Shown: positions 1 through 11,589, counted from the stretch's first letter. The stretch: 64,000 nucleotides of DNA from Gentiana macrophylla (GCA_026214975.1 CM047807.1:65575824-65639823), one strand, 5' to 3'. The notes: generated from the letters alone by a model not told the origin. Numbers and translations are program-made.

Positions 1-1096
1 TATATTTCTTGGTATGATCTAACCTAAATTCGATCTAGTTTCCTTAGCTTTCGTTTTCTTTCTCAAGTAAAACAAAATTAACAATTTAAGAACATGATCA
101 CGAGTTCGTCTCGAATCTCCTACCCAATCAATAATAAACAACTTCTTGAATTATTACTAATCGTATCAAAAGAACGGTTCTATGTATGAATCCAATTATC
201 ATTAAAATTCAAAACAGGTAGACGTTTCATTGATTTCTCAATCTAATAAAACAAACATTCAAATCTATTCAATTGATAAAGAAATTAAAATTCAAACTCA
301 CTAAACAATTGCTACTCGAAAATCCCTTGGTTGTGATGGTGTTGTGTTGGCTTCATCATGTTGTCCTACTGCGAACTGTTTAGCCAACAATCATGTTGAT
401 GAACATGATTATTGGATTGGAAGAATTCATCTTCTAATTAGGCTTTGGTGCGGATGGAATTATGTGGTATGAATTGCGGCTGCTGCTCTATTAAAAAGTG
501 CGGCTGGAATTATGATGATCTTTAGGGTTTCCCATACGCTGCTATTTATAGGATTTTAGGTCGGCTAAGGTTAAGTCGGCCTTGGACGCCCGTCCAAGAG
601 GGTGGACGCCAGTCCAGTCTTCACAAAATTCTTCGAATCGGGCCGAGTCATGTCAGACGCCCGTCCTTCATTAATTTGGACAAAATCAGACGCCAGTCCA
701 CTAAAAATCTGTCAATCCTGAATCAAAATTCATCCAGTGGATGCCAGTCCACTATTCCGGACGCCCGTCCAGGGGACGGGACATCAAATGCTCGTTCAGC
801 TTTCTGGACGCCAATTTAATACTTCAGACGTTCGTCCAGCACCTTCAAATTCAACTTTTCCTCAGCCGCATTTAACACCTGCACGTCATTGAAAACATAC
901 CAAAGTGTAACACAACTCAAACCAACATAAAATCATCATTTTAAGCACGTAATTGGCACGTTTTACACTTTTTGTAACCTTAAGACCATTTCTTCCATTT
1001 GTTCATTTAATACATAATTTTCTATAAAAATTACTAAAACACGGGGATTATTGTTATGAAATATTGCAATATAAATCATGAAATTCACCGAGAACA
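1..1096 (-). repeat. 3' LTR of the Athila-like element (partial, window edge)
   Basis: Base 1 aligns with base 9643 of the right LTR and similarity runs to the terminal GAGAACA at 1096, so roughly 409 bp of this LTR lie outside the window. This copy keeps a minus-strand TATA box (TATAAATAG at about 541-550) that the other LTR has lost. It also carries seven copies of a 12-bp motif near GGACGCCCGTCC. Confidence 0.93.
584..837. repeat. Array of degenerate 12-bp motifs RGAYGCCMGTCC inside the Athila LTR
   Basis: Copies begin at 584, 603, 655, 688, 739, 759 and, more diverged, 826. The core has GGACG facing CGTCC, so each unit is a short near-palindrome. Related GGACGGGCGT and GAACGCTCGTT units recur in the untranslated leader (about 8790-8860) and near the inner side of the right LTR (9444-9475). 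Confidence 0.8.
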
Positions 1097-1114
1097 ACTC
1101 CCCCACACTTAGCT
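1097..1114 (-). other. Polypurine tract of the Athila-like element
   Basis: On the minus strand this reads AGCTAAGTGTGGGGGAGT directly before the LTR terminus. It is preceded by GGGACGAACGAAA, the conserved context seen before the PPT in Athila/Tat elements. It primes plus-strand DNA synthesis in intact elements. Confidence 0.85.
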
Positions 1115-1500
1115 TTTCGTTCGTCCCGAACAAAACAATCAAAACTAGCTCACTTTAATGCAATCCACATAGATCCCTAACTCACGTAACAAAAGATACA
1201 ACAACTATAGCAAGTGATACCATCATAGAGATAGATTCGGTGTGTGTGTGACAAGCCCTTTTCAATCTCCACAATCCTCTCAAACAAGTATCTTCTCGAA
1301 TAATTTTAATGACTATCCTAGGTATAGACAGCAGTCGTTCCACACAAAGTCTTCCCGCACACTCAGTAGGATAATCCCCACAGCATATCATTCGGTTTAT
1401 ACTGGGTATAAGTTAGACGATAGCTTAGTCTTAAATTTTTTCGCTTTTTCTCTTTTTTTATTTTTTTTTATTTTTACGCACATCAGAATGAGCTCTTACC

Positions 1501-1670
1501 CATCATAGTAGAATAGGATGTTTCGTGATAACACCCTACCTTACTCAAATCATAAGGTAGCTTCTCCTGACTGTCGTGAGCTTTTGGTCATCATAGTGGT
1601 GTAGGACATTTCAAGATAATGCCCTACCGCACTCCAATCATCGACCAGCTTCCGACACACCCATTTATTT
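1501..1670. repeat. Tandem duplication of about 88 bp
   Basis: Two diverged units start at 1501 and 1589, each with CATCATAGT, then TAGGA, then a block close to GATAACACCCTACC, then an ACTC-AATCAT box. The unit lies within the 3' non-coding tract of the Athila-like element. Confidence 0.7.
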
Positions 1671-2090
1671 ATAATTATCTCAACTTCTTTTTTTCAAAAA
1701 CATTAGCTACGTTTCACTTATCACATTCAAACCTTCCGATATTCACAGTGCACGTTCTGAACTTAGGTGTTACTTCACTGTTACTATTAAGAACAAATCT
1801 CTCTAAGATAAATCACTAAAATAATGAAAGGATACAGTTCAAAATTATTGCTTCGATATCAAAGGCTTACGTGAATATGAAATGAATACTATCTCAAATC
1901 AGTAAAAGCATTCTATAATTATCTCTCAAAGTCACATAAAATCATTGTCAGGAAACTACAACTAGCAAGCCATATGTTTCAATTACATGCTCAAGATTTA
2001 CAATTATCCAAGTTTACTCTGAAAAAGTTTAAAATTTTCGAGAAAATCACATTTACTCAGAAATATAGCATGATAACATTCCCAATTTAG

Positions 2091-2107
2091 ACACCCCCCA
2101 CACTTAA
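2091..2107 (-). other. Second PPT-like tract in the Athila-like element
   Basis: The minus strand reads TTAAGTGTGGGGGGTGT, nearly the same as the LTR-proximal PPT about 1 kb downstream. It could act as an internal plus-strand initiation site or be a relic of a duplicated 3' end. Confidence 0.55.
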
Positions 2108-2865
2108 ATCACATTATGTCCTCAGAATGTGCAAATAAGAGAAAAGAATACTTAGCTGGTTTCAAAGTGGTTGTCGGGCTGTAGGTTAGCAGAGGTCAGG
2201 CCGTAGCATGAATGAACCGCTGCAGCTCGTACCACGAACAGACAACACTACAAGTGATAACTGGCAGAAACCGCGCAACAATATCTGCAACACTCGACAT
2301 AGCATACAATCTCGGGGTACAAGGGGTATATGAGTAAACATGAATGCACACAGAAAACAACCACAACTAGGACAAGGATAACCAACACACAACTCACCAA
2401 GGTTTTATTCCTAATAACCTAAAAACTTAACTAAAAAAAATACTTAAAAGACTAGGCTGCCTCCTAGTAGCGCTTCTTTTATGTCATTAGCTTGACAGAG
2501 TAAACCAAGTCAACCTGGATCAGGCCACTTGGGTTTGAGGCTAACCATTTCTCTTTTAGACTCAGAATGACTAGAACGGAAATGGTTTTCGCCACAACAT
2601 CAAGTCAAGTGCGCGATAAGATCATGAAATTTTTCTCTCTAGACAACACTGACTCTTCTATTCCTGTTCTTGTTTCTCAGATGCGGCTGAGGTATGCTAA
2701 CAGGCTCAGGAGCATCGACAGAAGTATCTGCAAGGTTAGGGGTGAGAATGTCATCATCCACTCCAAAGAAGTCGGATGGAATCTCTTCACAAATAAAGGA
2801 CTCAACCGTTTCATTTCTCCTTTCAAAAGTATAGGACTTCAGGCTTTTCCTTGGGTTGCCCAAAG

Positions 2866-3860
2866 TACTTCTTAATCCGGTGACCATTGACTTTGAACGG
2901 TTGATCGCCATACCCTTTTCAACGTAATGGCTCCACCAGGATGAACATCAAGAATCTCAAAGGGCCGACCATCTAGATTTAAGCTTACCAAAGAAAAAGA
3001 TGGAGCCTGGTGTTATACAAACAAAGCCATGTCTCCCACTTTGAATTCCCGATCTTTAATCTTAGCATCGTGGAGTGCCTTCGTTCTTTCCTTGCTCACC
3101 TTGGCGTTCGTGAGCCCCCGAGTCCGAATTCATCGAGCTCATGTAGTTGCAATAATCTTTTCTCCCCACGAGTTGGCTATCGAAGTTTAAGAATTGATGA
3201 AGCTCAGTGCTCGGCTGACCGGTAGATGGCAAGCCTTGCCATAGACCATTTCGAATGGTGACGTACCATATAGGGTCTTAAACGCAGTCACGATAAGCCC
3301 AAAGTCGTCGTCCAACTTCGCACTCGATTGGATCTATTTGAATTCACCGTTTTCTCAAGATCCGCTTAAGGCTCCAGTTGCTTACCTCGACTTGGCCACT
3401 GGTTTGGGGATGGTATGGTGTACCAATTTTATGCTTGACACCATACTTCTCAAGAATTTTATCCAAAGGTGCATTACAATCACGAACCTTCATCACCGAT
3501 AAGGGCTCTAGGACAGCCAAATCTAGTAAAGATATTCTTTTGCAAGAATTTCTTAACAACTTTGTGATCATTGGTTTGGGTGGCTATGGCCCTACCCACT
3601 TGGAAACAATCCACACAGGACTGAATATATTTGTTAGAGCATGATGATGGGAACGGTCCCATAAAATTAATGCCCCAGGCGTCGAAAACTTCACATTCCA
3701 AGATAGGCCTCAAAGGCATCTCCATCCTACTACCGAGTCTCCCTACCCTTTGGCATCTATCACACCCTTGCAAAAGGCTTCAAAGATCTTTAAACAGAGT
3801 AGGCGGTAAAAACCAAATTGAAGGATTTTTGTGATCTGTCTTAGGTGCTCCGTAGTGTCC
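2866..3860 (-). pseudogene. pol: Athila integrase (degenerate)
   Basis: Integrase joins retrotransposon DNA to host DNA. Visible in order on the minus strand are a zinc-finger half CDRCQR (about 3770), the start of the core WGINFMGPFP with the first catalytic Asp position replaced by Asn (about 3700), a GDEGS segment at the second Asp (about 3485), and TSGQVEVSN with the catalytic Glu (about 3400). The C-terminal FKVNGHRIKKYF box sits near 2870-2905. The pieces lie in different frames, so no continuous product is possible. Its position between RNase H and the 3' non-coding tract matches gypsy pol order. Confidence 0.88.
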
Positions 3861-3874
3861 ACCAAATGGGACCA

Positions 3875-4834
3875 CTATGACATTGCTCCGAATATCCAAT
3901 TGTTCATGCTCCGAACACACCTTCTAAGCAACCCGTCCTTGTAGACTTTAAATGTATAAGGATCCTCACATACGAGATACTTTAAGTCACTGAAAAATTT
4001 CTTCTTCTCCTGATACGTCATATCTTCTAAATGCCCACCTGCTAAGTAGTTAACGTAATCAGCATACCACGGCCTCACAGTCTCTAGCTTCATTAATTGC
4101 TCAGTCGGAAAGTCAATGCCTATCTCCTTAGGGACTTCGCCACCCTCATTCACTAGGCGAGATAAGTGGTCAGCTACAACATTATCACTACCTTTCTTGT
4201 CCTTAATTTCAAGTTCAAATTCCTGTAGTATCAGAATCCATCTGAGTAACCTTGGTTTAGCGTATGCTTTTCCCATAAGGTAGCGTAGTGCTGCGTGATC
4301 TGTCCACACCACCACTTTGGACCCTAAAAGATAACTTCTGAATTTGTCAATAGCAAAAACGACTGCCAAGAATTCCTTCTCGGTAGTGGCGTAATTGCAT
4401 TGAGCCGGGTTCAAGGTGCGGCTCGCATAGTAAATCGGCCTGAACTTTTTGTCAATTCTCTGCCCTAGAACTGCGCCCACTGCGTAGTTAGAGGCATCGC
4501 ACATTAATTCAAAAGGTTTAGTCCAGTCGGGCGCGATTAAAATGGGGGCACTGGTTAGCTTATCCTTTAAGCAATTGAAAGCTTCCTTACACCTATCATC
4601 AAACAAGAACTCCACTTCCTCTTTCAACAGGTTGGATAACGGCTTTGCTATCGTCGAAAAGTCTTTAATGAATCGCCGATAGAAGCCCACATGTCCCAGA
4701 AATCCTCGTACCTCCTTCACTGTCTTCGGGTACGACATTCTCTCAATGGCTTCTACCTTAGCCTTATCCACCTGAATACCATCACCGGACACCTTGTGTC
4801 CCAAAACAATCCTTCTTCGACTAGAAAATGGCAT
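3875..4834 (-). CDS. pol: Athila RT thumb plus RNase H, longest open frame of the element (319 codons)
   Basis: The frame opens in the RT connection region ([15 protein letters not shown], then [19 protein letters not shown]) and continues through a complete RNase H. The four acidic residues typical of RNase H are visible in [28 protein letters not shown] and [12 protein letters not shown]. The downstream part leads toward the integrase zinc finger and then shifts frame. It is a fragment of a polyprotein, not a free gene: the methionine used as its start is internal. It is far less damaged than the RT and gag regions on either side. Translation in vivo is unlikely. Confidence 0.8.
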   Translation of the reverse strand: MPFSSRRRIVLGHKVSGDGIQVDKAKVEAIERMSYPKTVKEVRGFLGHVGFYRRFIKDFSTIAKPLSNLLKEEVEFLFDDRCKEAFNCLKDKLTSAPILIAPDWTKPFELMCDASNYAVGAVLGQRIDKKFRPIYYASRTLNPAQCNYATTEKEFLAVVFAIDKFRSYLLGSKVVVWTDHAALRYLMGKAYAKPRLLRWILILQEFELEIKDKKGSDNVVADHLSRLVNEGGEVPKEIGIDFPTEQLMKLETVRPWYADYVNYLAGGHLEDMTYQEKKKFFSDLKYLVCEDPYTFKVYKDGLLRRCVRSMNNWIFGAMS

Positions 4835-5755
4835 TTCTCCCGATTAAGCACCGATTTTTCTCAACACAACGTTGGAGTACCATATCTAGATTCTTTAAAA
4901 TTTCATCAAAACTGTCGCCATAGACTGAGAAATCATCCATGAAGACCTCCATGCACTGCTCCACAAGTCCATCAAAAATGACCAACATGCATCGATGAAA
5001 CATAGCCGGTGCATTACACAAACCGAAAGGCATTCTCATGAACGCAAAAGTGCCTGATGGACAGTAAAAGTTGTCTTCTCTTGGTCATTAGTGGTCGATG
5101 GCTATTTGGAAATAACCGAAATATCCATCGAGGAAACAATAATACTTATGACCACTCGCCTTTCTAGAAGTTGGTCAATGAAGGCGGGGAAATGATCCTT
5201 AGCGTTGACTTCATTTAACTGCGATAATCAATGCAAACTCTATAGCCACCATAAGGCGTAAGGCAACTTCTTCCCTTTTTCGTTCTTTTCCCTTGTAATT
5301 CCTCCTTCTTTGGCACAACTTGAGTAGGGTCGACCCACTCACTATCGGCTATGGCATAAATAATTCCCATGTCAAGCCATTTGATAATCTCCTTTTTGAC
5401 AACCTCCTCGAATGTGCGGATTCAGCCTCGCTTGAGGTTGTCTCGACCATTTTCGCTCCTTCCTCCGTTCGAATCTTATGCATGCACACGTGCTGGATGA
5501 TTCTCCGATATCGCCCACCCGCCATCCGAACGCGAGGATATGTTTCTCAAGCACTTTAATTAATTCTCGCTTTTGCTCCGGCTCGAGTTTAGATGAGATG
5601 ATCAAGGGCAACTTATCACCGTCTTTAAGGAAGATGTATTTTAGGTCTTTGCGAAGTGGTTTCAACTCTAAGTCGGCAGGTGGTTGCTCGATACTAGATT
5701 TCAAGGGACCACCTTTTTCCTTGTGAGCTTGGACCGTTGGTGAAAAACACCTCAT
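4822..5755 (-). pseudogene. pol: Athila reverse transcriptase (frameshifted)
   Basis: The N-terminal lead (LKYIFLKDGDKLPLIISSKL, about 5650) and the RT core are recognisable but split across frames. GYFQIAID and TFTCPSGTF pieces lie at about 5040-5130. MPFGLCNAPAMF follows at about 5030, and the catalytic YxDD-type box FMDDFSVYG at about 4925-4950. Stretches at 5060-5560 are damaged enough to break the frame several times. RT copies the element RNA into DNA; this copy cannot make an intact enzyme. Confidence 0.88.
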
Positions 5756-6077
5756 CTTCCCGAGGTGTAACCCGAAAGGTATTGAATGACATCATCTGTG
5801 AGGAATCTTCCTGTCGACTTCCGTTTTTCTTTATTATGCTTAACCATCTTCTTTAGTTCTTCTTCTTCAAGTTCTTCTCGCAAGTCGCTCCCAATCATCC
5901 AAATCCCAATGAGCGCTTTCTCTCGTAAATCTATTTCGTCCCAACTACCCATTAAAACTTCCTCCTCTCACAGGTTAAAGTCCGCCTGGTTGAGCTCCTT
6001 CAAATCATTGCTGCTCATCCCTGGAATATCCCAGATTTTCCGTTCACTCATAAGCTCAAGATGCATAAGTTGTTGAG

Positions 6078-6665
6078 TTATAACATCCAGGCTCCTATCT
6101 CCGTGAGCTCTTCCTCGTGGTCGGATTCATCTCCATAAATTGCTTCAATGAATGAAATCTCCTGGCTCAAAGCTTCCGCGAGAACTTTTCCTTGCTCGAG
6201 GGTGACGGAGGTGTCCTCTACTCGAGAGTGATTTGGCCGCCAAGTCAATGGTGGAGGCGAAGTGTTTAAGAAAGGCCGCCCGTAATCGTGGGCATCTCCT
6301 TGTCGATCGGTAATCGGTATGGCCCGGTCGATTGGGAAAACTAGATGTTTAACATGGATAAGGACGTTGTTAACACAACCAGCTGCTAAGCGGCTAGATC
6401 GGTCCACCAACTAAAGAGAGGCGGGACGTTCCTTTAGCCTTTTGTCCAGCCCGAGACTCTTCCAGATGTTCAATGGCATCACATTGACAGAGGCCCCTGA
6501 ATCGCATAAGACATTGTGGAACGTGTGGCCTTCAATCGTACAGGAGATTGAAGGTCGTCCAGGGTCACCTCGCTTGATTGCAACGCTCTGTGAAACCGTT
6601 GAACACTCTTCTCTTAGCACTTCCTCTGCCATTTCCTTGAGCATCTTTTTTACTTCCATAGGCAT
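6078..6665 (-). pseudogene. pol: Athila aspartic protease (frameshifted)
   Basis: The retropepsin active-site motif is visible as CDSGASVNVMPL (about 6480-6515), followed by KSLGL and then LVDRSSR in a shifted frame, and later an LNRPFLNT-like strand with GRPFLNTS readable near 6270. These steps follow the Athila protease pattern. The enzyme would process the Gag-Pol polyprotein. It lies directly upstream of RT on the minus strand. Confidence 0.8.
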
Positions 6666-6689
6666 CCTTAAGATACTTACAAAGACTTA

Positions 6690-8606
6690 GGCATCTCGCT
6701 TAATACCTCGGCAAAGTGGCATAGTCACCATAGTATCTCTAAGCATCTTCCTCACTCCGTCATCTTGCTTGTCGAGTTTAGGATATTCTCTCTTTTCTTT
6801 GCCGGATAAGGAAGGGATTTCGAATGATTAATCATAGGTTGACTTTTAATGGCTTCATCCTCCTTATCCTTCCATCTGACGAACTTCTTAGTTTTCTTTT
6901 TAGTCAGGGGTTCAGATACCTGACTTCTCTTCTCAACATCCTCATCACTATCCCCCAAAGAATCATCACCACTCAGCTCTTCCTCACTGTTGCTTTCTTT
7001 GGCATTTAACTTCGATTGCCCCTCTCGAACTTATGGCGTCGGGAGGGGGGCTACTCGCTTCCGACATCTTTTCGGGTCCAGTCGTCTTACCGCTTCGAGG
7101 GTGACCGCATTCAACTCCTCCTCTCCATACTCCCATTGAGGTGTGATGGCCGTGCAAGCATTGATATCTTGCCTTAGGGTTTTTATCTGTATAACTCGGT
7201 AGTCTTCCTTGAGGTCTCGCTTGCTTGTTGATCACCATCGACCAACTGTCTCTCCATCGCCTTTTGACCGGTGGCTAGTGTTTTCACCATGTCAACTAGC
7301 TCATCGAATTTCTTACGAGAGACGTAGGTGGGCTGTTGATTTTATGCGTTTGGGCCCGATTACCTTGGGGTCTTGGGTTATTGGATGCACCAGGTGGTGT
7401 ATAATAACTATTTCGCGGATTTCCCGAAAAGTTGCGGTTTTGAGTTTGACTCGATTGACCGTAGTTTTGACCAAGCCTCCGAAAGGTTGATTCTGGTTCT
7501 CCATGGCTTGTACTTCCTCATTCATCACATTCCCGGCTGTATGCCCGAGTGATTCACATCTGCGGCCCTTCTTGTCGCTTCATTTGCATGTTGGCTAGTT
7601 GTTTGTTCATTATTTCCTTTTGAGCAACTAGCAGCCTTGTCTCCGAGTTACTTTCAAGCAGACCTCTCCTTTTGCTTCCACTAACATGGGTCTTCTTTTG
7701 AGTAGCCCACATGTTATTCTTAGCTATTGTTTCTGCTACCCTGTAGGCAGCATCATCTCCTCCTCCTAAAAACGATCCATGAGCTGTGGAGTCTAAGTAA
7801 TCTCTATTGGGTTGAGTAATTCTAGAAGTTCATGTCGAGTGTATCCATGGTTAGGGAATTTCCTTATTAACAAATTCAACCTCTCCCAGGCCTTTCCCAC
7901 ACTCTCTCCTTCTAGTTGCTCGAAGGTAGCTATATCTCTTTTACGGTCCATTATCGTTCCAGGTGAAACAATTTCAGAGCAAAGGCTCTTTTAACATCAT
8001 CCCAGTTATTAAGAGAGTGATGGGGTAAGGACTTAAACCATCGATTTGCTTCACCCTCAAAGCAAACGGGAAAAGTTTCAATTTAACAACTTCGTAGGAA
8101 CGCCAGGTAGTGACTGCTTCACGATTTGCACAAAAGTAGACAAGAAGTCATGTGGGTCTTCTCGCAGCGATGCCATGGAATGAACTATTTTGGACCATCC
8201 CCACAACTCCATTCTTAAGATCAAAATGCATTCCTCCCATCTTTGGAGGCCGAATTGGTCTATGCCCTTCCAAGAAGTCTTGATCAAGATATGGTGCATA
8301 AGGGTCTTGCTTTGCTGACAATTTCGCGGCCGCTGAAATTTATTTGCCGCTGAACATTCTCGAGGTTGTTGTTGCATCTGGCCGGTTATCCAGGGCTTGT
8401 CTTCTTTTGTTGGTTCCGCAACATTTGCATCGAAATTTGGTTTAATTGAGCGGGATCTTGGTTATTATTCCTTGGTTCTCCGGTTCGTCATCACTAGAAC
8501 CGTGTTCGCTCATCTTGTCAGAACTTTGAAATAATCTTCTTCTGACAATGTCTCGCTCAGGCTCGGGGTTAAAGATAAGATTTCCCTTCTTACTCCTGGT
8601 TTGCAT
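6690..8606 (-). pseudogene. gag: Athila gag (degenerate)
   Basis: The likely start is the ATG at 8606 on the minus strand, giving MQTRSKKGNLIFNPEPERD, close in style to Athila Gag N-termini (TRS...LIF(N/D)PE). Downstream pieces in several frames include a Gag-core remnant (LKLFPFALR..., about 8080) and KGLGEVEFVNKEI (about 7870). A Q/M/K-rich segment follows (about 7560-7700). Gag would form the virus-like particle. Frameshifts occur near 8470, 8080 and beyond. No zinc knuckle was recognised. Confidence 0.75.
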
Positions 8607-9204
8607 AAACCAGAAAAGCAGAACAGGAAGAAATCAACCGTAGGGTTGATGAGAACGAGTTTAGAGAAGATTGGAGGATTTAGAAAGAGAGAAGAGACTG
8701 AAAAGTGAAATTTTTAGAGACTGAACTGGCGTTCGGTGTAAGTGGGCGCTAGTTCGAGAGGGATTCGAAAGTGAACGCTCGTTGAGAGCAATCGAATCGG
8801 CGCTCGTAAGAAAGATGAAGGCGACGGGCGTTCAGTATGGGTGAACGCTCGTTCAGAAGGTTTTTATTATTATTTTTTATTTTTTTATTTATTTATTATT
8901 TTCTTATTTTCGAATTTAGAAAAAGATCTAGAAACAGAAACAAGAAAAGAAACCTACCTACAAAAATTTAAAACAGAAAAGGCACTAAGAAAAAACGTGT
9001 TGAAATCTTCTACGGCCAAAATGGAGGGGAAAACAGTGGATTTTGACCTCGAAAACGGCACTGAACGGAACGAGCTTTCCGAATTGGGGTCCTGCGTTCC
9101 AAACGGACAATCGAGCCGAAAGTTATGGTCAAAATACTACCGCGTGCTAAAAGTGATCCCTTTTGACACAGAAAACTTTCCTACGTAGAATCCGACAACC
9201 GTTA
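8607..9204 (-). other. 5' untranslated leader of the Athila-like element
   Basis: Lies between PBS and the gag start. It contains a T-rich run (about 8857-8920) and several GAACGCTCGTT / GGGCGTTCA units related to the LTR motif array. No open frame of note is evident. Confidence 0.6.
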
Positions 9205-9226
9205 CCGACTCCCCGGCAACGGTGCC
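9205..9226 (-). other. Primer-binding site of the Athila-like element
   Basis: The minus strand reads TGGCACCGTTGCCGGGGAGTCGG, seven bases inside the LTR terminus at 9234. It matches the tRNA-primed PBS used by Athila/Tat elements except for one G-to-A change. Confidence 0.88.
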
Positions 9227-9233
9227 AAAAACT

Positions 9234-10618
9234 TGTTCGGTAAAAACTAGTTCTAAAATTTATAAACCGAAACACCCCAAGTATAAGGTTCGTAGTATAG
9301 GGTGTTAACGGGTCGTCCTAAGGGAGTGGAATGTTTATCGGATTATGTCACTAAATGTTATCTAAAACTAAGGTATATATTAACTATAAAATAAAAACGA
9401 TGAATAATGACTAAACTAAAACAGGAAACAGAAATTCGATATTGGACGGGCGTTCACTGCAAGTGGACGGGCGTCTAATATCGTGCTGGGAACGGAAATA
9501 TGCAGAAAACAATAACTAAAGCTCTGAAAATAACTAATCGTATAATTAACACGAGCGAATTGATTTAACAAATAATTAAAAGAACAGTAGAACGACACGA
9601 ATCCACCAAACAACCACCACCCAACCAAGTCATGAATTGAATTATATTTCTTGGTATGATCTAACCTAAATTCGATCTAGTTTCCTTAGCTTTCGTTTTC
9701 TTTCTCAAGTAAAACAAAATTAACAATTTAAGAACATGATGACGAGTTCGTCTTCGAATCTCCTACCCAATCAATAATAAACAACTTCTTGAATTATTAC
9801 TAATCGTATCAAAAGAACGGTTCTATGTATGAATCCAATTATCATTAAAATTCAAAACAGGTAGACGTTTCATTGATTTCTCAATCTAATAAAACAAACA
9901 TTCAAATCTATTCAATTGATAAAGAAATTAAAATTCAAACTCACTAAACAATTGCTACTCAAAAATCCCTTGGTTGTGATGGTGTTGTGTTGGCTTCATC
10001 CTGTTGTCCTACTGCGAACTGTTTAGCCAACAATCATGTTGATGAACATGATTATTGGATTGGAAGAATTCATCTTCTAATTAGGCTTTGGTGCGGCTGG
10101 AATTATGTGGTATGAATTGCGCTGCTGCTCTATTAAAAAGTCCAGTCTTCACAAAATTCTTCGAATTGGGCCGAGTCATGTCAGACGCCCGTCCTTCATT
10201 AATTTGGACAAAATCAGACGCCACCCACTAAAAATCATCAATCTCGAATCAAAATTCTTCCAAAGGATGCCACCCACTATTCGACGCCCGTCCGTGGACG
10301 GGACATCAAACGCTCGTTCACCTTTACGACGCCAATTTAATACTTCAGACGTTCGTCCAAAGACCTTCAAATTCAACTTTTCCTCAGCCGCATTTAACAC
10401 CTGCACGTCATTGAAAACATACCAAAGTGTAACACAACTCAAACCAACATAAAATCATCATTTTAAGCACGTAATTTGCACGTTTTACACTTTTTGTAAC
10501 CTTAAGACCATTTCTTCCATTTGTTCATTTAATACGTAATTTTCTATAAAAATTACTAAAACACGGGGATTATTGTTATGAAATAATGCAATATAAATCA
10601 TGAAATGCACCGAGAACA
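9234..10618 (-). repeat. 5' LTR of the Athila-like element, 1385 bp, promoter-deleted
   Basis: Begins TGTTCGG and ends GAGAACA on the plus strand, giving matched TG...CA termini. Compared with the left LTR it lacks 114 bp (left-copy bases 499-612) with AGT microhomology at the junction near 10139. That deletion removes the TATA box and the first two 12-bp motif units. Further small differences cluster at CAG/CTG sites. Confidence 0.93.
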
Positions 10619-11589
10619 TGAAGACAAAGCAGTGAAGGAAGAACCAAACAACCAAGTCAGAAGGATCATTTAACCATTCAGGGAATTGTCAAGTAAACTT
10701 TACTTGTTCAGAATTTACACTATGAAGATCAAGCATTAAATGCACAATCAATTGAGGATCAATCAAGGACAGATTTTCTGATAGACGTTTGAGAATGAAA
10801 TCTGATCACTGAAATCAAGGAGAATATAATTTTGGGGGAATCATGTTTTTAAAGAAGGATTATTCCCCACATTAAATAGCCAACGGACGTAAATTCAAAT
10901 CAAGGATTATCAAGGCTATATATATATAAGGCATTGACAAACAGGAAAAACAACGATTGAATCTAATAAGAAACAAGCAGAAACTCTGTCAATTGGAAAA
11001 GTCTTATATATGCACTTAAAGGAAACATCAAGAGATCAACTCACCAATAAGAACTCAAATTTTATATCAAGCACTGAGATTGATCACAAGTCTGTGAATC
11101 CAATTCACATCAACTGAAGCAATTGAATTAGAAGAATCTGAGAAGGAGTTGCAACCTTTGTGATAGCTGCTGAAGAATTTGTTCTCAAGGAGCAGTGATA
11201 GAGACTGAGTCACTAAAGATTTTGTAGCTAGGGAGTGATAGTCTTAAATTGTGAAGCTTGTGTAGCCAAGGACAATCTAACTATTGTATCTGTGAAAAAA
11301 ATAGTGAATTCCTCCAATCATCACAGGAGAAGAGTGGATTAAGGGATTACACCACCCTGAACCACTATACACCTTTGTGTCTATTTAGTTTTAGCAATTT
11401 ATTTTACAACACTATGTTTCATTGCATACTATATCTGTGATTGCACAATCTACTTTGAACCAACATTTAAAAAAGGGACTTATCCGCTGGCCAAAAGCTT
11501 TTAAATATATGAAAAGTTTTTGAAACTCCACTATAGTCATTCACTCTCCCCCCCTCTGACAATAGTTTTACCCATCTCTTTGACCAACA
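10619..11589 (+). repeat. Sirevirus-type LTR fragment (5' part missing)
   Basis: Matches, in opposite orientation, the LTRs at 14816-16207, 24056-25342 and 54602-55966, including the terminal GACCAACA at 11582-11589. It starts about a third of the way into the LTR because the Athila element abuts it. No PBS (ATTGGTATCAGAGC) follows the 3' terminus, so this is a solo LTR or the 3' LTR of an element whose body lies to the left. Confidence 0.85.

Larger units (their letters stand above)
1115..2865 (-). other. 3' non-coding tract of the Athila-like element
   Basis: This is the stretch between the end of integrase and the PPT, where many Athila elements carry an env-like frame. I see no open frame with recognisable env-like features here. 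It holds a T-rich run (about 1436-1475), an 88-bp tandem duplication (1501-1670) and a second PPT-like tract (2091-2107). Confidence 0.6.
1..10618 (-). mobile_element. Athila-like Ty3/gypsy LTR retrotransposon, decayed, 3' end outside window
   Basis: Reading on the minus strand the order is 5' LTR (9234-10618), PBS, gag, protease, RT, RNase H, integrase, a non-coding 3' tract, PPT and 3' LTR (1-1096, cut by the window edge). The LTR ends are TGTTC...GAACA. The RT motif around FMDDFSVYG, the CNAPA box, and a PBS of the TGGC(G/A)CCGTTGCCGGGG type are characteristic of the Athila lineage. All coding domains except RNase H are frameshifted. The right outer boundary abuts a Sirevirus-type LTR, so this element probably inserted into that LTR; the left flank is not available to confirm a target-site duplication. 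Confidence 0.93.

Noticed and set aside
1242..1508. Plus-strand 88-codon frame in the left 3' tract of the Athila element
   Set aside because: No domain, low-complexity F/L/S end from a T-rich run, lies in non-coding retroelement sequence.
2567..2911. Overlapping frames on both strands near 2.6-2.9 kb as a host gene
   Set aside because: The region is the frameshifted C-terminal end and tail of Athila integrase; only the VNGHRIKKYF piece is meaningful.
10105..10452. Plus-strand 115-codon frame in the right Athila LTR
   Set aside because: Lies wholly within the LTR; the left LTR copy does not keep the frame open.
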